From the NCBI RefSeq assembly GCF_036699995.1, contig NZ_CP144906.1, forward strand, positions 3,917,001-3,981,000: a stretch of DNA of 64,000 bases, read 5' to 3'. The translations under genes were made by a program, and so were the position numbers. Source of the DNA: Clostridium beijerinckii. Lineage in GTDB: Bacteria > Bacillota > Clostridia > Clostridiales > Clostridiaceae. Positions 26,103 to 34,399 of the stretch are shown here, piece by piece. Every line of letters begins with the position of its first letter. The first letter of the stretch is position 1. Below the pieces are notes generated by a model, which worked only from the letters and a program-made list of their open reading frames with translations, made no database searches and had not been told where the DNA came from.

Positions 26103-26333
26103 TTATAGTAACAATAGATATTTGATAAATGTAATTTCATATCTATAGATATGAAACTCAAATCCATCTTTTGGTTCCCCTACTTCAAAACCTAATAATA
26201 CTGAAGCTTCCTTCTTAAATATTTCGAACCATTTATCCCATTCTTCTTGTTGCATTTCAGCATAAAATTGCAAACCACTATGTTCAACTAAATCATTAAT
26301 TATTCTTTTGTCATTATCTTGTGCATACCAATA
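26103..26333 (-). pseudogene. Truncated second copy of the 104-aa protein
   Basis: Frame from 26333 reads YWYAQDNDKRIIND, then SGLQFYAEMQQEEWDKWFEI and GFEVGEPKDGFEFHIY, matching residues 42-103 of the intact gene at 25052. The start (first ~40 residues) is missing, and the original stop is lost so the frame runs 13 more codons. No ribosome binding site. Confidence 0.75.
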
Positions 26334-26398
26334 AGGTGGATTTTTTCATTAATCTGCATAAACAATTACTCAAAAACTATACTTTAATGCAAATCTTA

Positions 26399-27292
26399 TT
26401 AAATATCGATTTTTGAGGAGACTTCAATAACAAAATCTTTAAATATTTTTGCAGAAGGAATCATATATCCATTCTTCAGCCATCCCATATGCACTGTTCT
26501 ATAACAGTAAGGTTCTTTTATTCTTAGTACTGATAATCCATCAGTTATTAAATTAGGGGTATCGGGAACTATAGAAATACCAAGACCTGCACTAACAAAA
26601 CCTGTTACAACCATACTGCTCTCACTAGGTTTCATAGATACTTTGGGAATAAAACCAGCACTTTTAAAAATAGAACACATTTTTCCTTTTATTCCTTCTG
26701 AAAAAAACACAAAAGATTCTTCTTTTAAATCTTTTAGTAATACTTCTCTTTTATCAGCAAGGTGATGATTTTTAGGTACTATTATAACAAGTTCCTCATT
26801 TTTTATAGGAATTGACTCGATTTCCTCATATTCTTTAATATCTCCGAATTCATCATAAAAGCCTAAATCAAACTTCCCAGCCTTAAGGCCGTTTAAGATA
26901 TTGGAAGTTGATTCAATCCCAAACTCGAATTTCGTATTTGGACTTTCCTTCAAAAAATCACTTATAATCGAAGGAATAAAATGTGTTCCAATAGTGTAAA
27001 GGGAAGATACGGAAACTGTACCTGCCATAGGATTAATTATATCCTGTAATTCCTTTACTCCTTCATTTATCTCTCTTATTGCAGCATTTGCACGTATTAA
27101 AAACATATCTCCAAAACGGGTTAATCTTATATTACGACCATTTTTTTCAAATAATGGTACATTTAGCTCTTCTTCTAATTTTGAAATAGCTTTACTCAAG
27201 GCTGGCTGTGTTACGGAAAGCAAATTAGCTGCTGATGTAAAATTCTGTGTTTCCGCTACAGTTTTAAAATATTCTAATTGCTGCCAGTTCAT
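26399..27292 (-). CDS. LysR-family transcriptional regulator
   Basis: 297 residues from the ATG at 27292 (AAGGAG 8 nt upstream; the longer frame lacks one). The N-terminal winged helix is WQQLEYFKTVAETQNFTSAA and SVTQPALSKAISKLEEELNV. The periplasmic-binding-like effector domain follows. It is of the CynR/YwbI-like length. Divergent from the nitroreductase gene at 27587, its likely target. Confidence 0.92.
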   Translation of the reverse strand: MNWQQLEYFKTVAETQNFTSAANLLSVTQPALSKAISKLEEELNVPLFEKNGRNIRLTRFGDMFLIRANAAIREINEGVKELQDIINPMAGTVSVSSLYTIGTHFIPSIISDFLKESPNTKFEFGIESTSNILNGLKAGKFDLGFYDEFGDIKEYEEIESIPIKNEELVIIVPKNHHLADKREVLLKDLKEESFVFFSEGIKGKMCSIFKSAGFIPKVSMKPSESSMVVTGFVSAGLGISIVPDTPNLITDGLSVLRIKEPYCYRTVHMGWLKNGYMIPSAKIFKDFVIEVSSKIDI

Positions 27293-27346
27293 AAATGCAC
27301 TCCTTAATTTATAATATTTTAAGTTATAAAGCATTAATAGTAATCT

Positions 27347-27361
27347 ATAACTTTTAGTTAT
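27347..27361. promoter_or_regulatory. LysR-type binding site candidate
   Basis: ATAACTTTTAGTTAT is a 15-bp interrupted palindrome with the T-N11-A form, 55 bp upstream of the LysR start. The rest of the 294-nt gap shows no other strong dyad. Confidence 0.4.
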
Positions 27362-27586
27362 TGATTCAATGAAAAATATTAATTAGACATATGATATACA
27401 TATTGATATCATTATATTACTTTATAAATTACATTTAACTTTTTATAGATTAATTATAAATTTAATTTATGTATTAGTCAAAGGTGATGATGTTTTTTTA
27501 TTAAGCAAAAATCTTATATATTTATTACCATTTAGTAAATATAAAGATTAAATTAAAATGTCTTTTAAATTGAAAGGAGAAAAACT

Positions 27587-28147
27587 ATGAATGAAATAAT
27601 TCAAAATATCTTAACAAGAAGAAGTATAAGAACTTATAAAGAAGATCAAATTTCTGATGCGGACTTAAATACTGTTTTAGAGGCTGCCCAATTTGCTCCA
27701 ACAGCTATGGGCAAACAAGGCTGGCATTTCACAGCAGTTCAAAATAAAGAAAAGATTGAAAAGCTAATTTCTGCAATAAAAGAAGCTATGTTAAAGTCGT
27801 CTATAGAACAATATAGAAAAATGGGTGAAAATCCTAATTTTAATCCATTTTATAATGCACCTACAATAGTCATTACATCTTATGATAAAACTTTACCTAC
27901 AAAGGAATCTGATTGTGCTGCTGCACTTCAAAACATGCTTTTAGCTGCTCATTCACTTAATATTGGATCTTGCTGGATTCATATATTAGCTATTACTGGA
28001 GAAGATCCTAAAGTTAAAAGCGTACTTACAGAACTAGGTGTTCCTGAAGATTATGCAGTGTTTGGTACTGCTGTTTTGGGCTATAACAGTAAAGAAGAAA
28101 CTAAAGCAGCACCTAGAAAAGAAGGAACTTTTAATATAGTAAAATAA
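27587..28147 (+). CDS. Nitroreductase-family FMN protein
   Basis: 186 residues. FMN-binding start ILTRRSIRTYKEDQISD, then APTAMGKQGWHFTAV, ALQNMLLAAHSLNIGSCW and VFGTAVLGY. Small single-domain NfsA/NfsB-like oxidoreductase that reduces quinones or nitro compounds with NAD(P)H; real substrate unknown. AAAGGAG lies before the start. Controlled by the divergent LysR (inference). Confidence 0.92.
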   Translation: MNEIIQNILTRRSIRTYKEDQISDADLNTVLEAAQFAPTAMGKQGWHFTAVQNKEKIEKLISAIKEAMLKSSIEQYRKMGENPNFNPFYNAPTIVITSYDKTLPTKESDCAAALQNMLLAAHSLNIGSCWIHILAITGEDPKVKSVLTELGVPEDYAVFGTAVLGYNSKEETKAAPRKEGTFNIVK

Positions 28148-28155
28148 AACTCTAA

Positions 28156-28219
28156 TCTGGTTTCCTTGATAGTATCCTGCTATGGTAAGGTAAACTCCCA
28201 GCTAAATGTAGAAACCAGA
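28156..28219 (+). ncRNA. Possible structured RNA between nitroreductase stop and terminator
   Basis: TCTGGTTTC (28156-28164) pairs with GAAACCAGA (28211-28219) and encloses a small ATAG/CTAT hairpin and a purine-rich loop (GGTAAGGTAAACTCCC). The terminator at 28236 follows directly. It could be an independent small RNA or a 3'UTR fold. I could not match it to a known family. Confidence 0.35.
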
Positions 28220-28235
28220 ATCAATAGATACTCTT

Positions 28236-28262
28236 CCGCCAGAAATGGCGGTTTCTTTTTTA
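28236..28262 (+). terminator. Strong intrinsic terminator
   Basis: CCGCCA-GAAA-TGGCGG stem with a GNRA loop followed by TTTCTTTTTTAT. About 90 nt past the nitroreductase stop. Confidence 0.9.
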
Positions 28263-28537
28263 TACTCCCAATTCATGCAAAGTCATTTTTGAAAATAAAA
28301 ATAGATGAGCCCACTAGTTACGTACAATATCTCCAAATAACTACGAATATCTTAATACGTTGACACAATAATTTACTTTTTTCATAATATCAATGCTAAT
28401 TAAATTCACAAACTGTTTCCACTATCTTAAGCCTATACCAATGAAATGTGATGCAAAGATAGGATACCACCTACGTTTATTGAAAAAATAACCATTGCTA
28501 TCAATCCAACTTTATAATAAAAATTACAGAGCCATCT

Positions 28538-28830
28538 GCTTTTTACAAAAGTCTTTTCTCTTTTTAATTCAATTTTTATTTCACCCCTAATCATTTAACA
28601 AATGCATTCCATAATTTTATTACTATATTAAAATTTTTCTCTACTAATATTTAAGACGTATTTTCCTATCTTAAACCACATAAAAATCGAACTTTTTAAC
28701 CAAACAACCTTCAAACCCGCATTATTCCAGCATATTCTTCAGAATATTAGAATATCAGAATATATATTCTAGTATTCTGAAGAATAAATATGGTGGAGAA
28801 TATATATTCTTTACCATATAAGAATATTGA
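28538..28830. repeat. ~290-nt dispersed repeat, copy 2
   Basis: Matches copy 1 (10851-11140) in the same orientation: GCTTTTTACAAAAGTCTT start, CGCATTATTC centre, then AT palindromes with GAATATATATTC and CCATAT. The small frames of copy 1 are interrupted here. The preceding 28270-28537 stretch shows no gene. Confidence 0.75.
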
Positions 28831-28936
28831 CTAAATGTTTTGAGCTTGTTTTAAATATCTCTCTAAATTTTACAAAGCCTTATGAAAATTCTTGCGCCCT
28901 ATTGCTTATTAGCTTAGTACATTCATAAAAATAAAA

Positions 28937-28975
28937 AAGGAATACCAAAAGCTCTTATTGCTCTAAGTATTCCTT
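28937..28975 (-). terminator. Terminator of the 55-aa gene
   Basis: Inverted pair AAGGAATAC/GTATTCCTT with an inner AGAGC/GCTCT-like pairing. On the minus strand TTTTTTATTTTTATG follows, 5 nt after the stop at 28980. Confidence 0.85.
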
Positions 28976-28979
28976 CTAA

Positions 28980-29147
28980 TTATATTGGTGTATTATCATA
29001 ATATACGTTTATTTTTATTCTTGCTTCTCTATAGGGTTTCTCATTGAAAATTTGAAATGTCTCAATCAGATAAATTTGATACATATTTGTGAAATTTTCA
29101 TAGTCATATGGAACAAATATGTATTCAATTTCGCCCAATATGCACAT
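28980..29147 (-). CDS. Small 55-aa protein or gene remnant, unknown
   Basis: Frame MCILGEIEYIFVPYDYENFT, then MYQIYLIETFQIF and ARIKINVYYDNTPI, ending 5 nt before a strong terminator. The frame is open for about 20 more codons upstream (IVIVLLYRGSELRVEL) without a clear start, so the protein may be longer or a 3' remnant. AGAGTTGAG is a weak ribosome binding site. The sequence has protein-like composition and ends cleanly at the terminator. Not recognised. Confidence 0.5.
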   Translation of the reverse strand: MCILGEIEYIFVPYDYENFTNMYQIYLIETFQIFNEKPYREARIKINVYYDNTPI

Positions 29148-29534
29148 AAGCTCAACTCTCAGTTCAGAGCCCCTATATAATAAAACAATTACAATCTGAA
29201 TCTATACTCTAAAATATATCCCAACTAGAAAGCAGAAACATTTTTATGCAGCAGGCATTTGAAAATAAGCTGTTAAAAGTTCTTAAGCAGAGAACCCGAA
29301 TCTTTGATTTGGTGAGAATCGCTTACTCAGCGAACGAACGTGAGTCGAGTTTCCGCTAGCGGTTGTTCTACTAATGCTTGTCACAATGAAATTGGGAACA
29401 AGCACTAGTGATGCAATCTGCAATTTAGTACTTTCAGCGAAATTTTCATAGTCCTGCGAAATAACAATGTTTCTACTTTTGGGGGATTATTACATAAGCT
29501 TAAATCTAATGTTGTTTATCTAGGGTTTCTATTT
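29148..29534. other. Intergenic region after lysS with decayed sequence
   Basis: On the minus strand a frame of about 60 codons reads DYENFAESTKLQIASLVLVP, then SISRTTASGNSTHVRSLSKR and a stop. DYENF echoes the 55-aa ORF, so this looks like duplicated and decayed sequence. It contains the inverted pair TGCTTGT/ACAAGCA (29376-29405). No gene is called. Confidence 0.35.
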
Positions 29535-31061
29535 TTATCTTTTAACTAAAGGAAATGCAATAACATCCTTTATTGTATTTGATCCAGTTAGAAACATTAT
29601 CATTCTATCAATACCGATACCGAGGCCTCCAGTTGGTGGCATTGCTGTGTCAATAGCTATAGCAAATTCTTCGTCCATTGGACTTGCTGTTTCTAGTCCT
29701 CCTCTTAATTTTTCAGCTTGGTCATGTAATAATATACGCTGCCTTAATGGATCATTTAATTCTGAATAAGCATTTCCAAGCTCTACTCCATAGGCATATG
29801 GTTCAAATCTTTCAATTAAATCTGGATTTTCTCTATGAACTTTACAAAGTGGTGATGATTCTTTTGGAAAGTCTATAACAAAAGTAGGTTGTATTAATTT
29901 CTTCTCGCTATATGCTTCAAAAAGATTTGTTATTAATTCTCCTTTAGAAGCCTCATTTATATTTAAACCTTCATTTTGTTCTTCAAGCAAAAGAGAATTC
30001 TCTTTAATTTTACTTATAATTTCTTCTTTAGTGAAATTCTCCACATCAATTCCTGTATCTTGTTTTACAAGATTGCACATAGTTTCTCTCTTCCATGGAG
30101 CTTTAAAATCAATTTCTTCTTCACCATATTTTATTTTAGTAGAGCCATTAACAGACATAAACACATATTCATATATTCCTTCCATAATTCTCATCATATC
30201 TTCATAATCCGCATAAGACATGTAACATTCCATTAGAGTAAATTCTGGATAATGTGTTCTATCAATTCCTTCATTTCTAAAAGATCTTGCAAATGTATAA
30301 ACTCTTTCTATTCCTCCAACAATAAGTCTTTTTAAATATAATTCTGGAGAAACATTCATATATACTTCTGAGTCTAAATCATTAACAAAAGTTTTAAATG
30401 GTTTTGCTTCTCCTCCACCATATTTAGTGTCAAGTACAGGAGTATCACATTCAATAAAATTCATATTATTTAAATACTCTCTAATTACAGTAATTGCTTT
30501 AGAACGTTTAATAAATCTTTCTTTAACGTCTGAATTCATTATCATATCTAAAGATCTATGTCTTTGTCTTAAATCTGAATCTTGAATCCCATGATATTTT
30601 TCAGGAAGGGTTCTTATCGATTTAGATAACAATTCAAATTTGTTTGCTCTAATAGTTATTTCTCCCGTCTGAGTCTTAAATACAGTTCCCTCTACCCCAA
30701 CAATATCGCCGACATCGATTAATTTTAAGACATTGTAATTTTCACTTCCAATTAACTTTTTACTAAAAAATATCTGTATATTTCCTCTTTCATCTACTAT
30801 ATTAGCAAAAGTTGCATTTCCCATTCTTCTAAGAAACATTATTCTTCCTGCTAAAGAAAACACTTTACTTTCATCAATAGTATCAAAATTATCACATATC
30901 TCTTTTGTATAAGTTTTTTTGTTAAAATCGTAATTATAAGGATATGGATTTATTCCTAACTCACTAAGTTTATTTAACTTTTTTATTCTCTCCACTATAA
31001 ATTCATTTGCATTTGTCATTATATTTTCTAATTCATTTAGATTTTCATATTGCTCATACAT
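29535..31061 (-). CDS. lysS: Class II lysyl-tRNA synthetase
   Basis: 508 residues from the ATG at 31061 behind AAAGGTGG. The N-terminal OB-fold anticodon domain (~residues 65-175) contains VFSLAGRIMFLRRMGNATFA. The class II core has motif 2 (TFARSFRNEGIDRTHYPEF) and motif 3 (GGLGIGIDRMIMFLTG), with the lysine-pocket signatures of LysRS-II (ECYMSYADYEDMM, PFKTF). Charges tRNA-Lys. It is preceded by a T-box leader, unusual among LysRS genes and typical of secondary or regulated copies. Slightly divergent, so it may be a second LysRS (inference). Confidence 0.95.
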   Translation of the reverse strand: MYEQYENLNELENIMTNANEFIVERIKKLNKLSELGINPYPYNYDFNKKTYTKEICDNFDTIDESKVFSLAGRIMFLRRMGNATFANIVDERGNIQIFFSKKLIGSENYNVLKLIDVGDIVGVEGTVFKTQTGEITIRANKFELLSKSIRTLPEKYHGIQDSDLRQRHRSLDMIMNSDVKERFIKRSKAITVIREYLNNMNFIECDTPVLDTKYGGGEAKPFKTFVNDLDSEVYMNVSPELYLKRLIVGGIERVYTFARSFRNEGIDRTHYPEFTLMECYMSYADYEDMMRIMEGIYEYVFMSVNGSTKIKYGEEEIDFKAPWKRETMCNLVKQDTGIDVENFTKEEIISKIKENSLLLEEQNEGLNINEASKGELITNLFEAYSEKKLIQPTFVIDFPKESSPLCKVHRENPDLIERFEPYAYGVELGNAYSELNDPLRQRILLHDQAEKLRGGLETASPMDEEFAIAIDTAMPPTGGLGIGIDRMIMFLTGSNTIKDVIAFPLVKR

Positions 31062-31202
31062 TTTTGTTACCACCTTTACTTATTTATTGATTAATTCAGG
31101 CATATAAAAGAAAATAACACTTTCAATTTTGCCTTAGATATTTTATATCAGGTAAGAAAGCGGATTTACTTGTTATTCTTCTGATATTGCCTTAATACAA
31201 AT

Positions 31203-31615
31203 AAAAAAAACCTTCACCTCCAAGATTTCTAATCTTGAGGACGAAAGTTATAAATTCGTGGTACCACCTCAGTTTATGTATGCGTTGCCGTATACACCTC
31301 TTCAAGTACATCAAAAATGAGATACTCTATACCTATAACGGGGTATTCCGTCACATCCTACCTCTATTAAGTGAAACTTGATTCATGCTGGGTTTTTATC
31401 CCCATCTAAATTCTAGTTTAACTTATACCCTCAATGGGTATCCTGTCCAAGAGCGTGTAGCCGTTATCTTCCACCTATATATGAGAGAGTATTACAGATT
31501 ACTAGCTATCGGATAAAATAGACTCAGTGTGCAGCTCCAAGACCTTCTTCAATAAAAATCCATTGCTCAATCCCACCATCTAGAGCTCTCTGAAAATGAA
31601 CTATTTTATCTACTC
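31203..31615 (-). promoter_or_regulatory. T-box leader of lysS
   Basis: On the minus strand: stem I is closed by GATAAAATAG/CTATTTTATC (31601-31610 with 31512-31521) and carries AGAGAGCTCTAGATGGTGGG, the AG-bulge/apical motif. Stem III is ACGG...CCGTTAT near 31335-31350. The T-box bulge is GAGGTGGTACCACG (31257-31270). The terminator pairs CTTTCGTCCTCAAGAT with ATCTTGGAGGTGAAGG, followed by eight T (31203-31246). N in TGGN is T, fitting a tRNA with A73. A copy of the 8.6-kb RNA element fills the space after stem I. Confidence 0.9.
31369..31510 (-). ncRNA. Structured RNA element, copy 2, inside the T-box leader
   Basis: Carries the five blocks of copy 1 (8529-8677) in order, from GATAGCTAG at 31510 to AAGTTTCACTT at 31369-31379. 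The hairpins are ATACCC/GGGTAT and TGGG/CCCA. It begins one base after the stem I closing helix. The 3' TAGCTAT strand that would close the element is missing, so it may be held together by the T-box helices instead. Confidence 0.7.
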
Positions 31616-31718
31616 TTCTTTTCATTGCTTTTAATACATTTTACAATAAAAAGCTGTTTTTGTAAATATAATACGTAAAACCTCTCATCATAGTATTATA
31701 TCTTCTACATGTGATACC

Positions 31719-32012
31719 TTATTCAAATAAATAACCTATCATTTTTTCAGGATTCTCTAAAAATTTTCTTGTTATAATATAGTTATCAGTCTTTTTATAC
31801 GGAGCTTTCGTAATTCCATCATCATCAATAACAAATATATCTGCACCTGGATATGCCATTAATATGGGTGAATAAGTTGCAATAATAAACGGTGATTTTT
31901 TCTTTACAAGTTCATTAATAATAGTAAGCATAGCCATTTGTTTTACTGCTGACAATGCCGCTTCTGGTTCATCTAAAATATATAGTCCATTTCCACCAAA
32001 ATGATTGGTCAT
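31719..32012 (-). pseudogene. C-terminal fragment of an AAA/ABC-type ATPase
   Basis: 97 residues: FGGNGLYILDEPEAALSAVK (Walker B plus D-loop), PFIIATYSPILMAYPGADIF (H-loop region, with Tyr where His is usual: ATHSP becomes ATYSP) and a C-terminal tail. Walker A and the signature region are missing, and there is no ribosome binding site. It is a remnant of the OLD/AbiEii-like stand-alone ATPase group (putative ATP-binding protein). Confidence 0.75.
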
Positions 32013-32142
32013 GATAGTAACTCTTTACTATATCTGTCCGTTTTATATATATTCCTAATATATTTTCTGACATTCTCCTTAATCTCATAATATTCTCTAT
32101 TTCAAAGCTTTGATTACTCCGAGTATTCCTTTTATTTTATTA

Positions 32143-32565
32143 TTATAATAAGTGATTCTCACATTTCTCCTCATAAACTTTTTTTCTTTCTTCACTAATA
32201 ATTTCGAAAGCATTAGGAGATTGATACTTTTCAATTTTTGTACGAATATGATCTAGATTTTTATTAAGAGCATTTATTTGGTTTATAATTACCTCTTGAT
32301 GTTCTAAAAGTAATTTTTCTCTTAGATCTATAGTGCTAGCACCTTCCATACATAAGTCTATGTACTTTTTAATATCTTTAATTTGCATGCCTGTGTTCTT
32401 TAGACAACAAATTGTCCTAAACAGGCCTACATCTGACTCTGTAAACACTCTGTTTCCCGCTTTATTTCTTAGAACAAATGGCATAAGTCCTTCTTTATCA
32501 TAGAAGCGAATTGTGTATATGGATATATTAAACATTTCTGATATATCTTTAATACTATAAGTCAA
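32143..32565 (-). CDS. MerR-family regulator (TTG start)
   Basis: 140 residues: YSIKDISEMFNISIYTIRFY (helix-turn-helix), KEGLMPFVLRNKAGNRVF (wing), IKDIKKYIDLCMEG and a coiled coil. The start codon is TTG at 32565 behind AAGGGGA. Divergent from the reductase gene at 32798. No conserved metal Cys cluster, so it is of the organic-effector type (like AdhR or YcgE). Confidence 0.9.
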   Translation of the reverse strand: MTYSIKDISEMFNISIYTIRFYDKEGLMPFVLRNKAGNRVFTESDVGLFRTICCLKNTGMQIKDIKKYIDLCMEGASTIDLREKLLLEHQEVIINQINALNKNLDHIRTKIEKYQSPNAFEIISEERKKVYEEKCENHLL

Positions 32566-32603
32566 TTTTTAAATCCCCTTTAAAATTTATTTTCAAAAAA
32601 ACC

Positions 32604-32631
32604 TTGACCTCGATATAACTCTAGGTATTAA
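32604..32631 (+). promoter_or_regulatory. MerR-type promoter for the reductase gene
   Basis: TTGACC -35 at 32604-32609 overlaps the dyad ACCTCGA-TATAAC-TCTAGGT (32607-32626), with TATTAA as candidate -10 at 32626-32631. The dyad between promoter elements is the MerR hallmark. Confidence 0.65.
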
Positions 32632-32797
32632 CATGAGTATAAATCATAAGACTTTAATTTTCAAGCGATTAATATATGCTTAGTTGAATTAAAATTAATG
32701 ACCAAGATAATACTCTACTTTCAAATTTAAGTAGAAGAATAACTAATAAGATATTAATTCCTAAATGATTAATAAATATTTACTGGAGGTATAAGAG

Positions 32798-33829
32798 ATG
32801 TCAAAAACTGTTTTAGTGACAGGTGGCACAGGTTTTGTTGGTACACATATAATTTTTCAATTATTGCAAGGGGGTTATAAAGTAAAAACAACCCTACGCT
32901 CCTTAAAGAGCAAAGATAAAGTAATTGATACGTTAAAAGTTAACGGTATAACTGCCTTTGAAAATCTCCAATTTGTTGAAGCAGATTTATCAAAAGATGA
33001 TAATTGGGAAGAAGCTATGAAAGGTTGTGAATATGTATTAAGCGTAGCATCACCAGTATTTTTTACGATTCCAAAAGATGAAAATGAAATGATGCGCCCT
33101 GCAGTGAATGGAATAATTCGTGTGCTAAAAGCTGCTAAAAATGCTAATGTTAAACGTGTTGTAATGACTTCAAATTTTGGTGCAGTTGGATTTAGCAATA
33201 AGAACTCAAATATTGTTACAACAGAAGAAGATTGGACAGACCCAAATGAAAAAGGTTTATCAGCTTATGAAAAATCAAAATTATTAGCAGAACATGCAGC
33301 TTGGGATTTTATAAAAAAAGAAGGTGGCAATTTAGAATTTGCTACCGTAAATCCTGTTGCTATTTTAGGACCTTCTTTAAGCAATCACGTTTCAGGTAGC
33401 TTTGGGCTTATACAACATTTATTAGACGACTCCATGAAGGCAATTCCTAATATACCATTAAATATTGTTGATGTTCGAGACGTAGCTGATTTACATATTC
33501 GTGCAATGACAAATCCTAATGCAAACGGCCAGCGCTTTATAGCATCATCAGATGGTCAAATTTCTTTGCCTGAAATTGCAGAACTCTTTAAAAATAGTAA
33601 TCCCAATATTGCGAATAAAGTTCCTACAAAAACCTTACCTAATTGGATTATTTATTTTGCAGCATTATTTAATAAGCAAGCAAAAGAAGCAACCCTTCTT
33701 TTAAGGATGAACCGAAATGTGAGTAATTCAAAGGCTAAAAAAATTCTAGGTTGGAAACCCATTGCAACTAAAGAAGAAGCTATTCTTGCTTCACTAAAAA
33801 GTATGATTGAATATGAAATTATAAAATAA
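32798..33829 (+). CDS. NAD-dependent epimerase/dehydratase-like reductase (extended SDR)
   Basis: 343 residues. VLVTGGTGFVGTHIIFQLLQ is the NAD(P) GxxGxxG loop; YEKSKLLAEHAAW contains the catalytic YxxxK; FATVNPVAILGPSL and DVRDVADLHIRAM follow. This matches the dihydroflavonol-4-reductase-like/aldehyde reductase subgroup. GGAGGT lies before the start. MerR-controlled through the dyad promoter upstream; a role in aldehyde detoxification is likely (inference). Confidence 0.9.
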   Translation: MSKTVLVTGGTGFVGTHIIFQLLQGGYKVKTTLRSLKSKDKVIDTLKVNGITAFENLQFVEADLSKDDNWEEAMKGCEYVLSVASPVFFTIPKDENEMMRPAVNGIIRVLKAAKNANVKRVVMTSNFGAVGFSNKNSNIVTTEEDWTDPNEKGLSAYEKSKLLAEHAAWDFIKKEGGNLEFATVNPVAILGPSLSNHVSGSFGLIQHLLDDSMKAIPNIPLNIVDVRDVADLHIRAMTNPNANGQRFIASSDGQISLPEIAELFKNSNPNIANKVPTKTLPNWIIYFAALFNKQAKEATLLLRMNRNVSNSKAKKILGWKPIATKEEAILASLKSMIEYEIIK

Positions 33830-33860
33830 ATAAAGTTTTAATATTATTAATTTAAACAAA

Positions 33861-33899
33861 AATACTCTTGCCTAAAGTTTTATTATAAGCAAGAGTATT
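33861..33899. terminator. Bidirectional terminator
   Basis: AATACTCTTGC/GCAAGAGTATT, 11-bp stem with a 17-nt loop between convergent genes. Confidence 0.8.
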
Positions 33900-33924
33900 C
33901 CCTATTTAATATTCTAATTTGACT

Positions 33925-34257
33925 TTATAGAAGCGCTATCTCATGTTTTTCTTTTTCTTCTTGTATTATTTTAACAATATCTCCGCTAATAAAATGAAGA
34001 TTATCTTGATTTTGAAGTTTTTGAGATGTTGCTACATATACTTTTTTATTTTTATAATCATTATGCATATCTTGGTCATAGCAATTTTTACCCATAACTA
34101 CTATATCTATACCTTCTATGAATTTGTCAAAATCAAATTTATTTTCAGTATTTAATGTATTATCTCCATGTCCAACTATCCAATAATATCCACCATCTTC
34201 TGAAGCTATATATCCATCAAGACTTATTGCCAGATTTAAAATTATCTTTCTTTTCAC
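33925..34257 (-). pseudogene. DHFR/RibD-like protein, C-terminally truncated
   Basis: 110 residues: KIILNLAISLDGYIASEDGG, DIVVMGKNCYDQD, KKVYVATSQKLQNQDNLHFI. This is the YyaP/YwjB-like dihydrofolate-reductase-fold family, normally ~175 residues. The frame departs after EEKEKHEIALL, losing the final strands with the GGG-loop. The start and its GGAGG are intact, so expression is possible but the fold is incomplete. Confidence 0.75.
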
Positions 34258-34399
34258 ATTAAAGCCTCCCTAATTGTCTAAGATATTTTGATTTTCACCT
34301 GTTTTATTGTTATTATTGTTTGATATACAATTAATTATAAGTCATAATAATTGTCATGACATATAATATATTAGAAAGAAAATAATGGAAGAAGACAAA

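Noticed and set aside
28166..28363. 65-codon frame after the nitroreductase
   Set aside because: Runs straight through a strong terminator and has no ribosome binding site.
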